A program made the translations under genes and the position numbers. From Belliella pelovolcani (GTDB taxonomy: Bacteria; Bacteroidota; Bacteroidia; Cytophagales; Cyclobacteriaceae), in assembly GCF_900156785.1 (NCBI RefSeq), contig NZ_FTOP01000005.1, positions 62,001 through 126,000 on the forward strand: DNA of 64,000 bases, in the 5' to 3' direction. Shown here one piece after another: positions 53,715-62,610 of the stretch. The notes below the pieces were generated by a model that ran no database searches, was not told the DNA's origin, and saw only the letters and a program-made list of their open reading frames with translations. How positions within the stretch are numbered: position 1 is the stretch's first letter; each line of letters starts with the position of its first letter.

Positions 53715-55343
53715 ATGGGTACGCACAGAAAAATAGAAATCATGGATACCACACTGAGGGATGGCGAACAGACCTCGGGGGTGTCATTTCTACCTTCTGA
53801 AAAACTCCAAATAGCCAAGTTACTCTTGGAGGAATTGAAGGTGGATCGTATTGAAGTGGCTTCTGCACGTGTCTCCAAGGGAGAGCTTGAGGGTGTGCAG
53901 AAGATTACCCAGTGGGCAGGAGAGAGGGGGTATTTAGACAAAGTAGAGGTGCTTGGTTTTGTCGATACGCCAGCTTCGGTAGACTGGTTGGTAGAAGCTG
54001 GAGCCAAAGTCATGAACCTCTTGACCAAAGGCTCGCTCAACCACCTCACCCATCAACTCAGAAAAACACCTGAACAGCATTTTGAGGATATCCGTAGCTG
54101 TGTCAATTATGCGAAAAGTAAAGGCATAACAGTCAATGTTTACCTAGAAGACTGGAGTAATGGTATGCGCAATTCTATGGATTATACGATGGAATTGATC
54201 GCTTTTCTCAACGAAATCTCTGTGAGAAGAATCATGCTCCCAGATACGCTTGGTCTACTCCATCCTAGAGAGGTTACCCACTTTGTCAAATTGATTACAA
54301 CCGAATTTCCGGACTGTCATTTTGATTTTCATGCGCACAATGACTATGATCTCTCAGTGGCGAATGTGCTGGAGGCCATTTATAATGGAATTGCAGGCAT
54401 TCATACCACTGTCAATGGACTTGGAGAGCGTGCTGGAAATGCCCCCTTGGAGTCAGTAATTGCCGTCTTGAAGGACTTTACAGATTATCGAATTGGGCTC
54501 AACGAGAACAAGATTTTCAGGGTGAGTAAATTGGTAGAGCAGTTTTCTGGTCAGCATATTCCTGCCAATAAACCTGTGGTTGGAGAGAATGTATTCACCC
54601 AGACTGCAGGGATTCATGCTGATGGAGATAACAAAAGGAACCTTTACTTCAATGACCTGCTTCCAGAGCGATTTGGTCGTCAGCGAAAATATGCTCTTGG
54701 CAAAACTTCAGGAAAAGCCAATATCCTCAAGAATCTTCAGGAGCTTGGAATATCCTTAGAACCAGATGAATTGACTAAAGTAACTGAAAAAATCATCGAG
54801 CTTGGAGATAAAAAGGAGCGTGTGACTACAGAGGATCTACCCTATATCATTTCTGATGTATTGCAAAACAATTCGATTTCGAAGAATATCTTTATCGAAG
54901 GATATCACATGACTCACTCCAAAGGTCTGAAACCTACCGTGCAATTGAAGATGAGTATACATGGGAAACCTTATGAAGAGCATTCTTCCGGAGATGGTCA
55001 GTATGATGCTTTCATGCGCGCATTGGTTAAAATTTATAGATCTCAAGGACTCCAGCTTCCTAAATTGACCGATTACCATGTCTCTATTCCTCCTGGGGGA
55101 AAGACAGATGCATTTGTAGAAACAGTCATTACTTGGGATTATGGAAAAATTTTCAAAACCAAAGGTTTGGATTCGGATCAGACAGTAGCAGCAATGATGG
55201 CTACTGAGAAAATGTTGAATATTATAGATAAAATGAGTCATAGCGCTCCTGATCGAGTAAATCTCAAGGAGCTGAAAAATCAAAACCCAGAACAAAACAA
55301 AGAGAATTTCTATGGAAATGAATATAGCGCTTCTGCCAGGTGA
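53715..55343 (+). CDS. Second LeuA-like enzyme (possible citramalate synthase)
   Basis: A 542-residue DRE-TIM metallolyase-family condensing enzyme: [18 protein letters not shown] at the start, the metal motif [28 protein letters not shown] and a C-terminal LeuA regulatory domain. The active-site stretch reads DGEQTSG rather than the DGEQxPG of the first LeuA, so the oxo-acid preference probably differs. Because no threonine dehydratase gene (ilvA) is in the operon while LeuB, LeuC and LeuD are, synthesis of 2-oxobutyrate via citramalate is a reasonable inference. It overlaps leuB by 32 bases. Alternative: a second 2-isopropylmalate or homocitrate-type synthase. Confidence 0.75.
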   Translation: MGTHRKIEIMDTTLRDGEQTSGVSFLPSEKLQIAKLLLEELKVDRIEVASARVSKGELEGVQKITQWAGERGYLDKVEVLGFVDTPASVDWLVEAGAKVMNLLTKGSLNHLTHQLRKTPEQHFEDIRSCVNYAKSKGITVNVYLEDWSNGMRNSMDYTMELIAFLNEISVRRIMLPDTLGLLHPREVTHFVKLITTEFPDCHFDFHAHNDYDLSVANVLEAIYNGIAGIHTTVNGLGERAGNAPLESVIAVLKDFTDYRIGLNENKIFRVSKLVEQFSGQHIPANKPVVGENVFTQTAGIHADGDNKRNLYFNDLLPERFGRQRKYALGKTSGKANILKNLQELGISLEPDELTKVTEKIIELGDKKERVTTEDLPYIISDVLQNNSISKNIFIEGYHMTHSKGLKPTVQLKMSIHGKPYEEHSSGDGQYDAFMRALVKIYRSQGLQLPKLTDYHVSIPPGGKTDAFVETVITWDYGKIFKTKGLDSDQTVAAMMATEKMLNIIDKMSHSAPDRVNLKELKNQNPEQNKENFYGNEYSASAR

Positions 55344-56373
55344 TGGCATAGGACCTGAAGTAATCGCTCAGGCTGTAAAAGTGGTCAGAGCTGTTGGAAA
55401 GAAGTTTGGCCATACGATCAATTTTGAAGAAGCTCCTGTGGGTGCGGCTGCAATCGATCAAACAGGCAATCCCTATCCAGATACTACGCATGAAGTTTGC
55501 TTAAGAGCAGATGCGGTGCTTTTTGGAGCTATCGGAGATCCTAAGTATGACAATGATCCCAAAGCTAAAGTGAGGCCAGAGCAAGGTCTCTTGGAGATGA
55601 GAAAAAAATTGGGGCTTTTTGCCAATGTACGTCCAACTTTCACTTTTCCATCACTGATTCACAAATCTCCCTTGAAACTTGAAAGAGTGGAGGGTGTAGA
55701 TTTTGTTTTCTTTAGAGAACTGACAGGAGGGATCTATTTTGGTGAACCAAGAGGAAGAAATGAGCAAGGGACCAAAGCATTTGATACCAATGTCTACACC
55801 AAAGAAGAAATCACGAGATTGGCTCGGATGGGTTTCGAAGCTGCGCAGAAGAGAAGAAAATTGTTGACTTGTGTAGATAAGGCTAATGTATTGGCTACTT
55901 CTAGATTGTGGAGAGAGACTGTACAAGAACTTGCTCCAGAGTACCCTGATGTCAAAGTAGAATATGAGTTTGTAGATGCAGTAGCTATGCGCTTAATCCA
56001 ATGGCCAAAAGCTTATGATGTATTGATTACAGAGAATCTTTTTGGAGATATTTTAACTGACGAAGCTTCTGTGATTTCAGGCTCTATGGGTTTGATGCCT
56101 TCAGCTTCAGTTGGTACAGAAAACAAGCTGTTTGAACCTATTCACGGTTCCTATCCACAAGCAGCAGGCAAAGACATCGCGAATCCATTGGCTACGGTGC
56201 TTTCAGCAGCAATGATGTTTGAATACGCTTTTGACATGAAAGCCGAAGCCCAAGCCATTTCTGATGTAGTCAATAAATCCTTGGCAGAAGGAATCGTAAC
56301 CGAAGATATCGCCGAAGGTGCCAAAGCCTACAAGACCTCCGAAGTAGGGGATTGGTTGGCGGAGAATCTTTGA
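55312..56373 (+). CDS. leuB: 3-isopropylmalate dehydrogenase
   Basis: NAD-dependent oxidative decarboxylase giving 2-oxoisocaproate. The 353 residues start [21 protein letters not shown], then [61 protein letters not shown] and [18 protein letters not shown], all hallmarks. Either ATG 55312 or 55318 may start it; both lie inside the preceding gene. Last gene of the operon, closed by a terminator. Confidence 0.96.
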   Translation: MEMNIALLPGDGIGPEVIAQAVKVVRAVGKKFGHTINFEEAPVGAAAIDQTGNPYPDTTHEVCLRADAVLFGAIGDPKYDNDPKAKVRPEQGLLEMRKKLGLFANVRPTFTFPSLIHKSPLKLERVEGVDFVFFRELTGGIYFGEPRGRNEQGTKAFDTNVYTKEEITRLARMGFEAAQKRRKLLTCVDKANVLATSRLWRETVQELAPEYPDVKVEYEFVDAVAMRLIQWPKAYDVLITENLFGDILTDEASVISGSMGLMPSASVGTENKLFEPIHGSYPQAAGKDIANPLATVLSAAMMFEYAFDMKAEAQAISDVVNKSLAEGIVTEDIAEGAKAYKTSEVGDWLAENL

Positions 56374-56403
56374 TTGCTATCATTGTCATGAATAATTACA
56401 GCT

Positions 56404-56443
56404 AGCTTTCGCAAAGTTTTAAAACTTTGGGAAAGCTTTTTTT
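56404..56443 (+). terminator. Intrinsic terminator after leuB
   Basis: agctttcgcaaagtttt-aaaactttgggaaagct followed by a run of seven T. The arms pair almost along their length, marking the end of the ilv-leu transcript. Confidence 0.85.
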
Positions 56444-56511
56444 CATTGAATTGCTACTTTTGTATTCCATTTACACTTCCCTATTTTTAAGCTTTCATTC
56501 AATTCAATTTC

Positions 56512-57303
56512 ATGCAAAACAAACCCTTCACCTACCTTTTTTATATTCAATATTTAGGTCTGCGCTATCATGGCTGGCAAAGGCAGCCGGGATTGAAGAC
56601 TATTCAGGGAAGGCTTGAGCGAGTGATCAAATATGTGCTAGGGCATGAGGAGTTCAATATTTTGAGTGCGGGTAGGACAGATTCGGGAGTTTCCTGCCAC
56701 CGAGGTGCATTTGAGTTGTTCAATATGACTGAGATCGAACTGGAATCATTTATCACTCAAGTCAATGAAAATTTGCCAGATGATATCAGATTGCTCGAAG
56801 GGCAGCGGGTATCTTTAGACTTCAATATCATCCAGGATGTGACGGCTAAGGAATACAGGTATTATTTTGCAGTAGGGGAGAAGTTTCATCCCTTTGCAGC
56901 AGGCAGTCTTACTTTTTTTCAAGGAAATGTCGATATAGCACGGATGAAATCAAGTGCTAGACTTTTCATAGGAGCGCATGATTTCAGAAGATTCTGCGCC
57001 AAACAAAAGCAGTCGGATAATTACCGTCGTGAGATATTTGAATCTGAGATTTTGGAAGATTCATTGATTTTGGCAGATGGTTCTGAAGCGTGCAGATATT
57101 GCTACAGGGTAAAAGGAAAAGGCTTTCTGATGCATCAGGTCAGACTGATGATGGGGAGTCTTTTGGGTATAGGCCGTGGAGAAATCACCGAAAATGATAT
57201 TCTAGAAGCTTTTCAAAGTCAAGATCAAAGTCCCTTTTGTGGCAAAGTGCCAGCGAATGGCTTGGTGTTGTATGGTGTTGAGTTTCTAAAGCAATCAAAT
57301 TGA
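56512..57303 (+). CDS. truA: tRNA pseudouridine synthase A
   Basis: Makes pseudouridine at positions 38-40 of the tRNA anticodon arm. The 263 residues show YLGLRYHGWQRQPG, the catalytic loop GRTDSGV with Asp57, KEYRYYF and the FLMHQVRLMMG motif. It starts after a promoterless-looking 68-base gap following the leuB terminator. The last 23 bases overlap, in antisense, a decayed lipoprotein fragment. Confidence 0.94.
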   Translation: MQNKPFTYLFYIQYLGLRYHGWQRQPGLKTIQGRLERVIKYVLGHEEFNILSAGRTDSGVSCHRGAFELFNMTEIELESFITQVNENLPDDIRLLEGQRVSLDFNIIQDVTAKEYRYYFAVGEKFHPFAAGSLTFFQGNVDIARMKSSARLFIGAHDFRRFCAKQKQSDNYRREIFESEILEDSLILADGSEACRYCYRVKGKGFLMHQVRLMMGSLLGIGRGEITENDILEAFQSQDQSPFCGKVPANGLVLYGVEFLKQSN

Positions 57304-57412
57304 CTTCCTCAGTGACATCAGACAATCTCACTTCATGGACATTTTTAGGATCAACTGCAATACGCCATAAATCATCTGTAGTGCTTTGATTGCAGCCTAT
57401 CAGCAGTAAAAC
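57281..57412 (-). pseudogene. Fragment of a propeller-like lipoprotein gene
   Basis: Reading the minus strand from 57412, 44 open codons give VLLLIGCNQSTTDD (end of a lipoprotein signal with lipobox LIGC), then AVDPKNVHEVRLSDVTEEV and ALET, the typical beginning of 6-bladed propeller lipoproteins. A stop codon precedes it, there is no start, and the match ends inside the truA 3' end. It is a remnant of a further array member. Confidence 0.6.
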
Positions 57413-57531
57413 CTAGTAGTGTATTTGAAATTGATTATATGGTTTATATCTTCTCATTCATATTTTTTTAGTAAAAAGCTCTTCAAACCTTTCATTGGGT
57501 TTTGGAGCATTAGGATGAATAAAACGGCCTT

Positions 57532-58671
57532 TTATTGACTAAGTTCAAAAACCGAGTACTTAGAAAAATCCTGCTCAACCTCAACACTTTCTTGATTTCT
57601 AAATAAAATTGAAGCCTTTCCAATGGTTAAAATTTCCGAATGCGGCTCCATGTCTTTTGGAAATGGAATTTCTGTTGTTTTTTCACCCTCGATGTCAATA
57701 ATCATCAATTGATAAGAACTTGGATCTTGATATGCTAGGTAGCTAGGGTTTTTCTCTGTTTCTATTTGTATATCTCCTTCTGATTTTCCGGTATAGTAAA
57801 GTAACAAGAGATGTCCATTTCCAAGTTTACTGAGAGAGACATTCCGAGCTTGATTCGTTTTTAAAAATGAAGCATGATTCAATTCAATTTTTCTAAGCAA
57901 TTTGAAATCATCATTGAGATCATAGATTCCAAGCAAATTACTATTCCTGAAAGTCAAATACAGTAAGTTTTCATTTTGATCGAGATGAAAAAATTGAATA
58001 GGACTAAGGTATTGTTGCTCTAGTTCAGCCTGACCAAAGAAGTCTAGATCTAAATTCAAAGCCCAATTGATCTCATTTGAATTGGTATCATAATATTCTA
58101 TGAGTTTCTTTTCCCTCAGATTTTCTTTGGGGTCAAATCTATGGACTCCAATATTTGGGAAAAAACTACAAAAAAATTGAATTCCTGAATCTCCTTCTTT
58201 TGTAAAATAAGGCACATTAGTACGAGGGCCAGTATAAAGATTGACTGTGTAATAAGAAGAAAAAATAGTCCTGTCAATGACACTCCATGATTCATTATAG
58301 TGGATGAACTCTTGAGAACTCAACAAATAGTAACCCGACTTATCTCGATCAAATGACGCGGCAATTATATTAGACTTATACTCGTCAGGTCCTTCACCCA
58401 CTCTTTTGATATTTTCTGATATTTCTCCAGCTTTATCAAGCAATAGAAACTCTTCTCTAATAACATCATAACCCAAAAAAACGCCCTTATCCTCTTCAAA
58501 ATCAAGTATCCGAATTCTATTTTCATGGTTGACCTTAAAGGAATCAACCTTTACTAAACTAAATCCTTTCTCACTATATGAGTCATCAGATACCTTCTTG
58601 CTACATGAAAATACAGTAGAGGCTATTAAGAGTAAAGTGAAAATTAAACTTCTGTTTATTTGTATATTCAT
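57532..58671 (-). CDS. Propeller-like lipoprotein (array member 1)
   Basis: A 379-residue exported lipoprotein: hydrophobic signal with lipobox TVFSCSKK, then a beta-rich body. The RVGEGPDEY motif around 90 is the loop typical of 6-bladed beta-propeller (DUF4221/TolB-like) lipoproteins of Bacteroidota, and later YDLNDDFKLLRKIELN and LMIIDIEGEKTTEI read as blades. No enzyme motif. It follows the next gene by 14 bases and is the last intact gene of a minus-strand array. Confidence 0.75.
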   Translation of the reverse strand: MNIQINRSLIFTLLLIASTVFSCSKKVSDDSYSEKGFSLVKVDSFKVNHENRIRILDFEEDKGVFLGYDVIREEFLLLDKAGEISENIKRVGEGPDEYKSNIIAASFDRDKSGYYLLSSQEFIHYNESWSVIDRTIFSSYYTVNLYTGPRTNVPYFTKEGDSGIQFFCSFFPNIGVHRFDPKENLREKKLIEYYDTNSNEINWALNLDLDFFGQAELEQQYLSPIQFFHLDQNENLLYLTFRNSNLLGIYDLNDDFKLLRKIELNHASFLKTNQARNVSLSKLGNGHLLLLYYTGKSEGDIQIETEKNPSYLAYQDPSSYQLMIIDIEGEKTTEIPFPKDMEPHSEILTIGKASILFRNQESVEVEQDFSKYSVFELSQ

Positions 58672-58685
58672 ATTCCAACATTTCT

Positions 58686-59828
58686 TTATTTACTCAAACT
58701 TAACCTGACAAACCCAAACTCATCTTCTAGATTGATGAATAACCAAAGCTTTCCGTCTTTCATGAAATAATCATTGTCAAATTCTGACAATTCCTTGATT
58801 TCACGTTCCATAAGAAAATTGAATTCGGTATCAAAAACACTTAGAAATACTTTTATTTCTTGGACTTCACCATAAGTTTCCGTTGACTTTTCTGTACCTT
58901 CCTCTGCATAGATTGTTTTCGTGGATAATCGATAATACTGCTTAGATTCAGGATCCCATACGGGCTTATAAAATTTCACTTGTTCGTAGAAATGTTTTAC
59001 CTCCTTTATTATTTCTTCAAGAGATCCAACCCTAATATTTGGAGGATTTACTCTTTTGGGAGTAAGAGTAGGGTTGTAGTCTACAAATTTCAAAGCTTTT
59101 TCTTTTAAGTCATAATATACGATCTCGTTAGAAAATTCATAACTAACAATAATCTTATTATTTTGATTTTGAAACTCTATACTAGGATCTACAATATTTC
59201 CAGACCGAGCACTTCTAATGCTCAAATCGCCATAAGATTTTTTTGAATTGAGGCCTAAACGGTTTACTTTATTTTCTTCTACAGACAAGACATCAAGATT
59301 AATTTCAACATTTTCATAATCGTAAGAAAGACCAAAAACAAGTAAATCTTCCGCTTCTGCTATGATTTGTCTCCTTGGATATTCTCGATAGACTTCTCCA
59401 TTTGAATTAATTGATTTTCTCCAATCTATTCTTTGAATTAAGTTTCCAGAATTATCAAAAATCCCAGATTCTACATATGATTTGATAAAAAAGCGATTAT
59501 CTTTTAACACATTGAAACCCACGAAAATTTCGCCAGTTCCATTTGGTCCTTCTTTTTCAAAACCAATTCTTTTTTTAAACTCAAGCTTTTCAAGATCTAT
59601 TTGATCTAAGGAATGATTAAAAGAGTTGTAAGAAAAAATTGTCCTCCCGTCAAGATCTAAATCAGAAAATGAAGCAAATCCCCATAAATCTAATATTTCA
59701 TTTTTGGAGTCAATTTTCACAGTATCTAATTGATAATAAAATACCTGAGGAGAGTCAAAGGTGCTTTTTTGCCCGCAAGAGTATAGAAGAATGGATATAA
59801 GCAGAAATTTAGACTTAAAGTGATCCAT
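58686..59828 (-). CDS. Propeller-like lipoprotein (array member 2)
   Basis: A 380-residue lipoprotein with lipobox LLYSCGQK. The body shows strand-turn repeats; the loop equivalent to the family motif is altered to EKEGPNGTGEIF. It is distantly related to its neighbours, at the level of shared architecture rather than easy alignment. Function unknown. It sits 32 bases after array member 3. Confidence 0.72.
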   Translation of the reverse strand: MDHFKSKFLLISILLYSCGQKSTFDSPQVFYYQLDTVKIDSKNEILDLWGFASFSDLDLDGRTIFSYNSFNHSLDQIDLEKLEFKKRIGFEKEGPNGTGEIFVGFNVLKDNRFFIKSYVESGIFDNSGNLIQRIDWRKSINSNGEVYREYPRRQIIAEAEDLLVFGLSYDYENVEINLDVLSVEENKVNRLGLNSKKSYGDLSIRSARSGNIVDPSIEFQNQNNKIIVSYEFSNEIVYYDLKEKALKFVDYNPTLTPKRVNPPNIRVGSLEEIIKEVKHFYEQVKFYKPVWDPESKQYYRLSTKTIYAEEGTEKSTETYGEVQEIKVFLSVFDTEFNFLMEREIKELSEFDNDYFMKDGKLWLFINLEDEFGFVRLSLSK

Positions 59829-59860
59829 GTTGTTTTAAAATTTAAACAAATAGGGTATTA

Positions 59861-60937
59861 TTACCTCAGTTTGACAATACCAATTATAGGGTTAAGTTCC
59901 TCCTTTGATCTATTAGAGAATTTTGCTGTTTTGATATAAAAGAATAAATCGTTTTTTAAGTCTAATGGTCTTAGAATGACAGGATCCTTTTTAGAATCTA
60001 AGATTCCATTTTTGGCTACAAAACTCTCACCGCTTACCTTATTTTGAATAAATAACCTTCTTTGACGTTCCTGGTCATATTCACAAATTAGGTATGAATT
60101 TGAGTTCAATATGTTTAATATTTGTAATTCCTTAAATCCATCATCATCAATAACTTGTTTTTTTTCAAAGTTTAATTTTATGACTGGCTGTAGATCTTTT
60201 TCGACTATTTGATATACCGTATCTCGTAGTAGATTTTCTCTTGTTAAGACAGGGAAATAGAGAAATGTCCCATCTTTATTCTCTGAGATGTAATGCATAT
60301 ATTGGTAATTCCCCACCATTTCTTCTTTTAGAAAGACTGACTTTACAGGAATTGTAAACTCTATTTCCAAATCCGAAGAGGCCTTTCTCAAGAATGCTTC
60401 GTTTGTAAACCCATCTTCAATTTTGTTACTGTAGGTTTTTAAAAACATGTATAAATTTCCTTCGCTGAAATGAATATAGTCTGTTCCATGCGATAGCTTG
60501 ACCTCTTTTTTGAAATTGAAAAATTTATCATAAATCAATATTCGACTATCAGAAGCGATATATATATTTCCTGATTTAGGGTCTATTGCAAATGTTACTA
60601 TACCATTGTACTCACCAGGTCCATCCCCTTGATTTGAAATCTTATCAACTAGTTTTCCTCCAAGGTCAAAAATTAAAATTTTGTTTATGTCCGCTACAAA
60701 TAGGTGGCTTTCATATAATTTGACATCACGAACTGTTGATAGTAAAGAGTTTTCACTTGTTTCTAGTTGTAATTCTTTAGACCATTCTGATAAATCAGAA
60801 ATATTTATAATATCATCAGATTGCGAAGGAACAGTATAGGAAGTCAATTCATATTCAATAGGGGCAGAGCAACCAACAATCGAAGAATAAATACTGACAA
60901 TGGCAATTATAATGTTGATAGTATATGATTTATACAT
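59861..60937 (-). CDS. 6-bladed beta-propeller lipoprotein (array member 3)
   Basis: A 358-residue lipoprotein with signal and lipobox SSIVGCSA. The start of the mature domain (INISDLSEWSKELQLETSE) and the NQGDGPGEYNGIV motif with FAIDPKSGNIYIAS are the clearest 6-bladed propeller (DUF4934-like) features in the window. Several ILIYDKFFNFKKEVKL-type blades follow. It is separated by 155 bases from the paralogue pair upstream, so it probably has its own promoter. Role unknown. Confidence 0.78.
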   Translation of the reverse strand: MYKSYTINIIIAIVSIYSSIVGCSAPIEYELTSYTVPSQSDDIINISDLSEWSKELQLETSENSLLSTVRDVKLYESHLFVADINKILIFDLGGKLVDKISNQGDGPGEYNGIVTFAIDPKSGNIYIASDSRILIYDKFFNFKKEVKLSHGTDYIHFSEGNLYMFLKTYSNKIEDGFTNEAFLRKASSDLEIEFTIPVKSVFLKEEMVGNYQYMHYISENKDGTFLYFPVLTRENLLRDTVYQIVEKDLQPVIKLNFEKKQVIDDDGFKELQILNILNSNSYLICEYDQERQRRLFIQNKVSGESFVAKNGILDSKKDPVILRPLDLKNDLFFYIKTAKFSNRSKEELNPIIGIVKLR

Positions 60938-61092
60938 TATTCACGTTATTTTTTTTATAATTTAATTATTGTATATTAATTTTACATAAGTTCAATTGAT
61001 CGAGTCAATCCTATAAGTAGTTACATCTTCTTTGCTTTCATTAAAAAAGCTGGATCAAATTTTCCACTCTGCATATTTCTTTATACCACTCT

Positions 61093-62217
61093 TCATTTCG
61101 TAATCTGATAAACCCCATACCGCACAAAATCCTCTTCTTCATCTGGATTGATCAACTTTACCAGGATGGAATTATTGGGCATGGCTATTTTGATTTGTCC
61201 ATGTGGGATTTCTAGGTCTTTACTGAGCTGTTTCTCTTCGTCAAAGATGATGATGCGATGATAATTTGGGTCTTTAGAAGGTCTATAATATTGGTCTTCC
61301 TTTATTTTTGCTTCAAAGATGTTCTTTGGTATTTCCTTGAAATAGTCCAAAACGATTAATCCTCCGTCTAGTTGAAACAAAGCTGAATTTTGAGATGCGA
61401 GGGAATAGAACCCAGCATTTGATAAATTTTCCCGAGAAATGGGGGATTTCTTAAAACTGCCGAACTCCCCATGGTTTATCTTTATTTTTGATATTGTTTT
61501 TGAGGTCTGTAAGTCAATGACAGTTATTTCATCATCAAAAGTTGAAGTCACTAAAAGCTGATCTTTCTTTTTATTCATTGTAAAGATCGGGTTATACATG
61601 GCTTTTATGGAAATATCTAGATGCTTGTATATTGGTCTTTCAGAAATTGGAGCTAAATAATACTCTTTTCCAGATTTCATATCAAACAGCTCAATCAAAC
61701 TCTGATTATCGAAGCTTTTTACACTCATAAATCTTGCTGTTCTCGAAGGGTAAGTGGCAAATACTAAATTCTCTTTTCCATTTCCTTTGTAAAAGTAAAC
61801 GGGTGCGGGAGAATTGAAAAAAGTGAGAAATGGATTCCTTAGTGCAAATTTCTTACTTTCTTTGAATTCTAAATTTCTATCGTAAATTAGAAGTTGATGG
61901 GTAGTGATCACCCAAATATTACCACCTTCACCGAATCCCAAAAAATTCATTGCTGTATTGACCTGACCTGGTCCTTGGCCTTGAAGTTCTTTTCTCTTTA
62001 ATATGGTTCCCTTTTGATCTAATAAAATTACAACGAAGTCTTTACTACCCCTTTCAAAAGCTATATATTGCTTTTTGATTGGATCATAATCCACAATCTC
62101 TACTGAACTCAAAGAATTGATTTGAAACTCGCTAGTTTTCCGAAGTTTATACTGAGCAAAGGAATAGGTGGAGAAAAATGTCAGCATTAAGCATGTAGTA
62201 ATGAAATTGATTTTCAT
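61093..62217 (-). CDS. Exported propeller-like protein, paralogue A
   Basis: A 374-residue protein with a Sec signal (MKINFITTCLMLTFF...SFAQ) and no lipobox, followed by GQGPGQVNTAMNF (propeller loop) and blade-like segments. It is paralogous to the protein encoded at 62611-63735: first about 45 and last about 60 residues are nearly identical even in DNA, while the centre differs considerably. The start at 62217 is supported by the paralogue. It lies directly downstream of a small Cys-rich peptide gene, with a hairpin between, forming a unit. Confidence 0.75.
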   Translation of the reverse strand: MKINFITTCLMLTFFSTYSFAQYKLRKTSEFQINSLSSVEIVDYDPIKKQYIAFERGSKDFVVILLDQKGTILKRKELQGQGPGQVNTAMNFLGFGEGGNIWVITTHQLLIYDRNLEFKESKKFALRNPFLTFFNSPAPVYFYKGNGKENLVFATYPSRTARFMSVKSFDNQSLIELFDMKSGKEYYLAPISERPIYKHLDISIKAMYNPIFTMNKKKDQLLVTSTFDDEITVIDLQTSKTISKIKINHGEFGSFKKSPISRENLSNAGFYSLASQNSALFQLDGGLIVLDYFKEIPKNIFEAKIKEDQYYRPSKDPNYHRIIIFDEEKQLSKDLEIPHGQIKIAMPNNSILVKLINPDEEEDFVRYGVYQITK

Positions 62218-62245
62218 AAGCCGATATATCATTTAGAATTTACAA

Positions 62246-62273
62246 ATAAGCTGACCGTCAACAGTCAGCTTAT
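62246..62273 (-). other. Hairpin between peptide and propeller genes
   Basis: ataagctgac (62246-62255) and gtcagcttat (62264-62273) form a perfect 10-bp stem with an 8-nt loop. No T-run on the minus strand, so more likely an mRNA processing or stability element than a terminator. The corresponding site in the second unit (near 63762) has decayed. Confidence 0.6.
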
Positions 62274-62280
62274 ATAAATA

Positions 62281-62529
62281 TCAAAGTAGCTCTGGATCTT
62301 CGCTTTCTCCACAGTTGCAGGTTACATTTTCTTCGTCTGGGCAGTAAAATCTACGTGTACTTAAGGTACAATCATTTACAGTCATAGAGCGTTGCCAGCT
62401 TTCATTACATCTAATTTCGCATGATCCAGCATTATCCAAAGAAGCTGATCCACTACCTACAATTGTTGCCAACTGACTTCTCTGGAGCATTTCTCCTGTA
62501 GAAAGCCCCAATTTTTCTAAATTTATCAT
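62281..62529 (-). CDS. Small Cys-rich peptide with double-glycine-like leader
   Basis: An 82-residue product without a hydrophobic signal. The N-terminal part INLEKLGLSTGEMLQRSQL then ATIVGSGSAS resembles leaders of peptides exported by peptidase-containing ABC transporters (L/I-rich helix ending in a GG/GS-type site). The remainder has six cysteines (SCEIRC, NDC, FYC, TCNC) and an acidic tail ESEDPELL, so a disulfide-bonded or modified core of about 45 residues is likely. It heads a peptide-hairpin-propeller unit. No modification enzyme or transporter is in the window. Function unknown; a RiPP-like or structural peptide are both possible. Confidence 0.65.
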   Translation of the reverse strand: MINLEKLGLSTGEMLQRSQLATIVGSGSASLDNAGSCEIRCNESWQRSMTVNDCTLSTRRFYCPDEENVTCNCGESEDPELL

Positions 62530-62610
62530 AATTTTAATTGTTTTAATGATTGTTATGATATTCCGATCATTTTAAAGCATCCGGGATTTCTGCCTTTTTA
62601 TTATTTGCAT

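Noticed and set aside
53483-53800. 105-codon frame across the repeat cluster after leuD
   Set aside because: It reads through REP-like repeats and the beginning of the next gene in another frame; no protein-like features.
62563-62610. 15-codon frame directly after paralogue B stop
   Set aside because: Too short and not present after paralogue A; likely chance.
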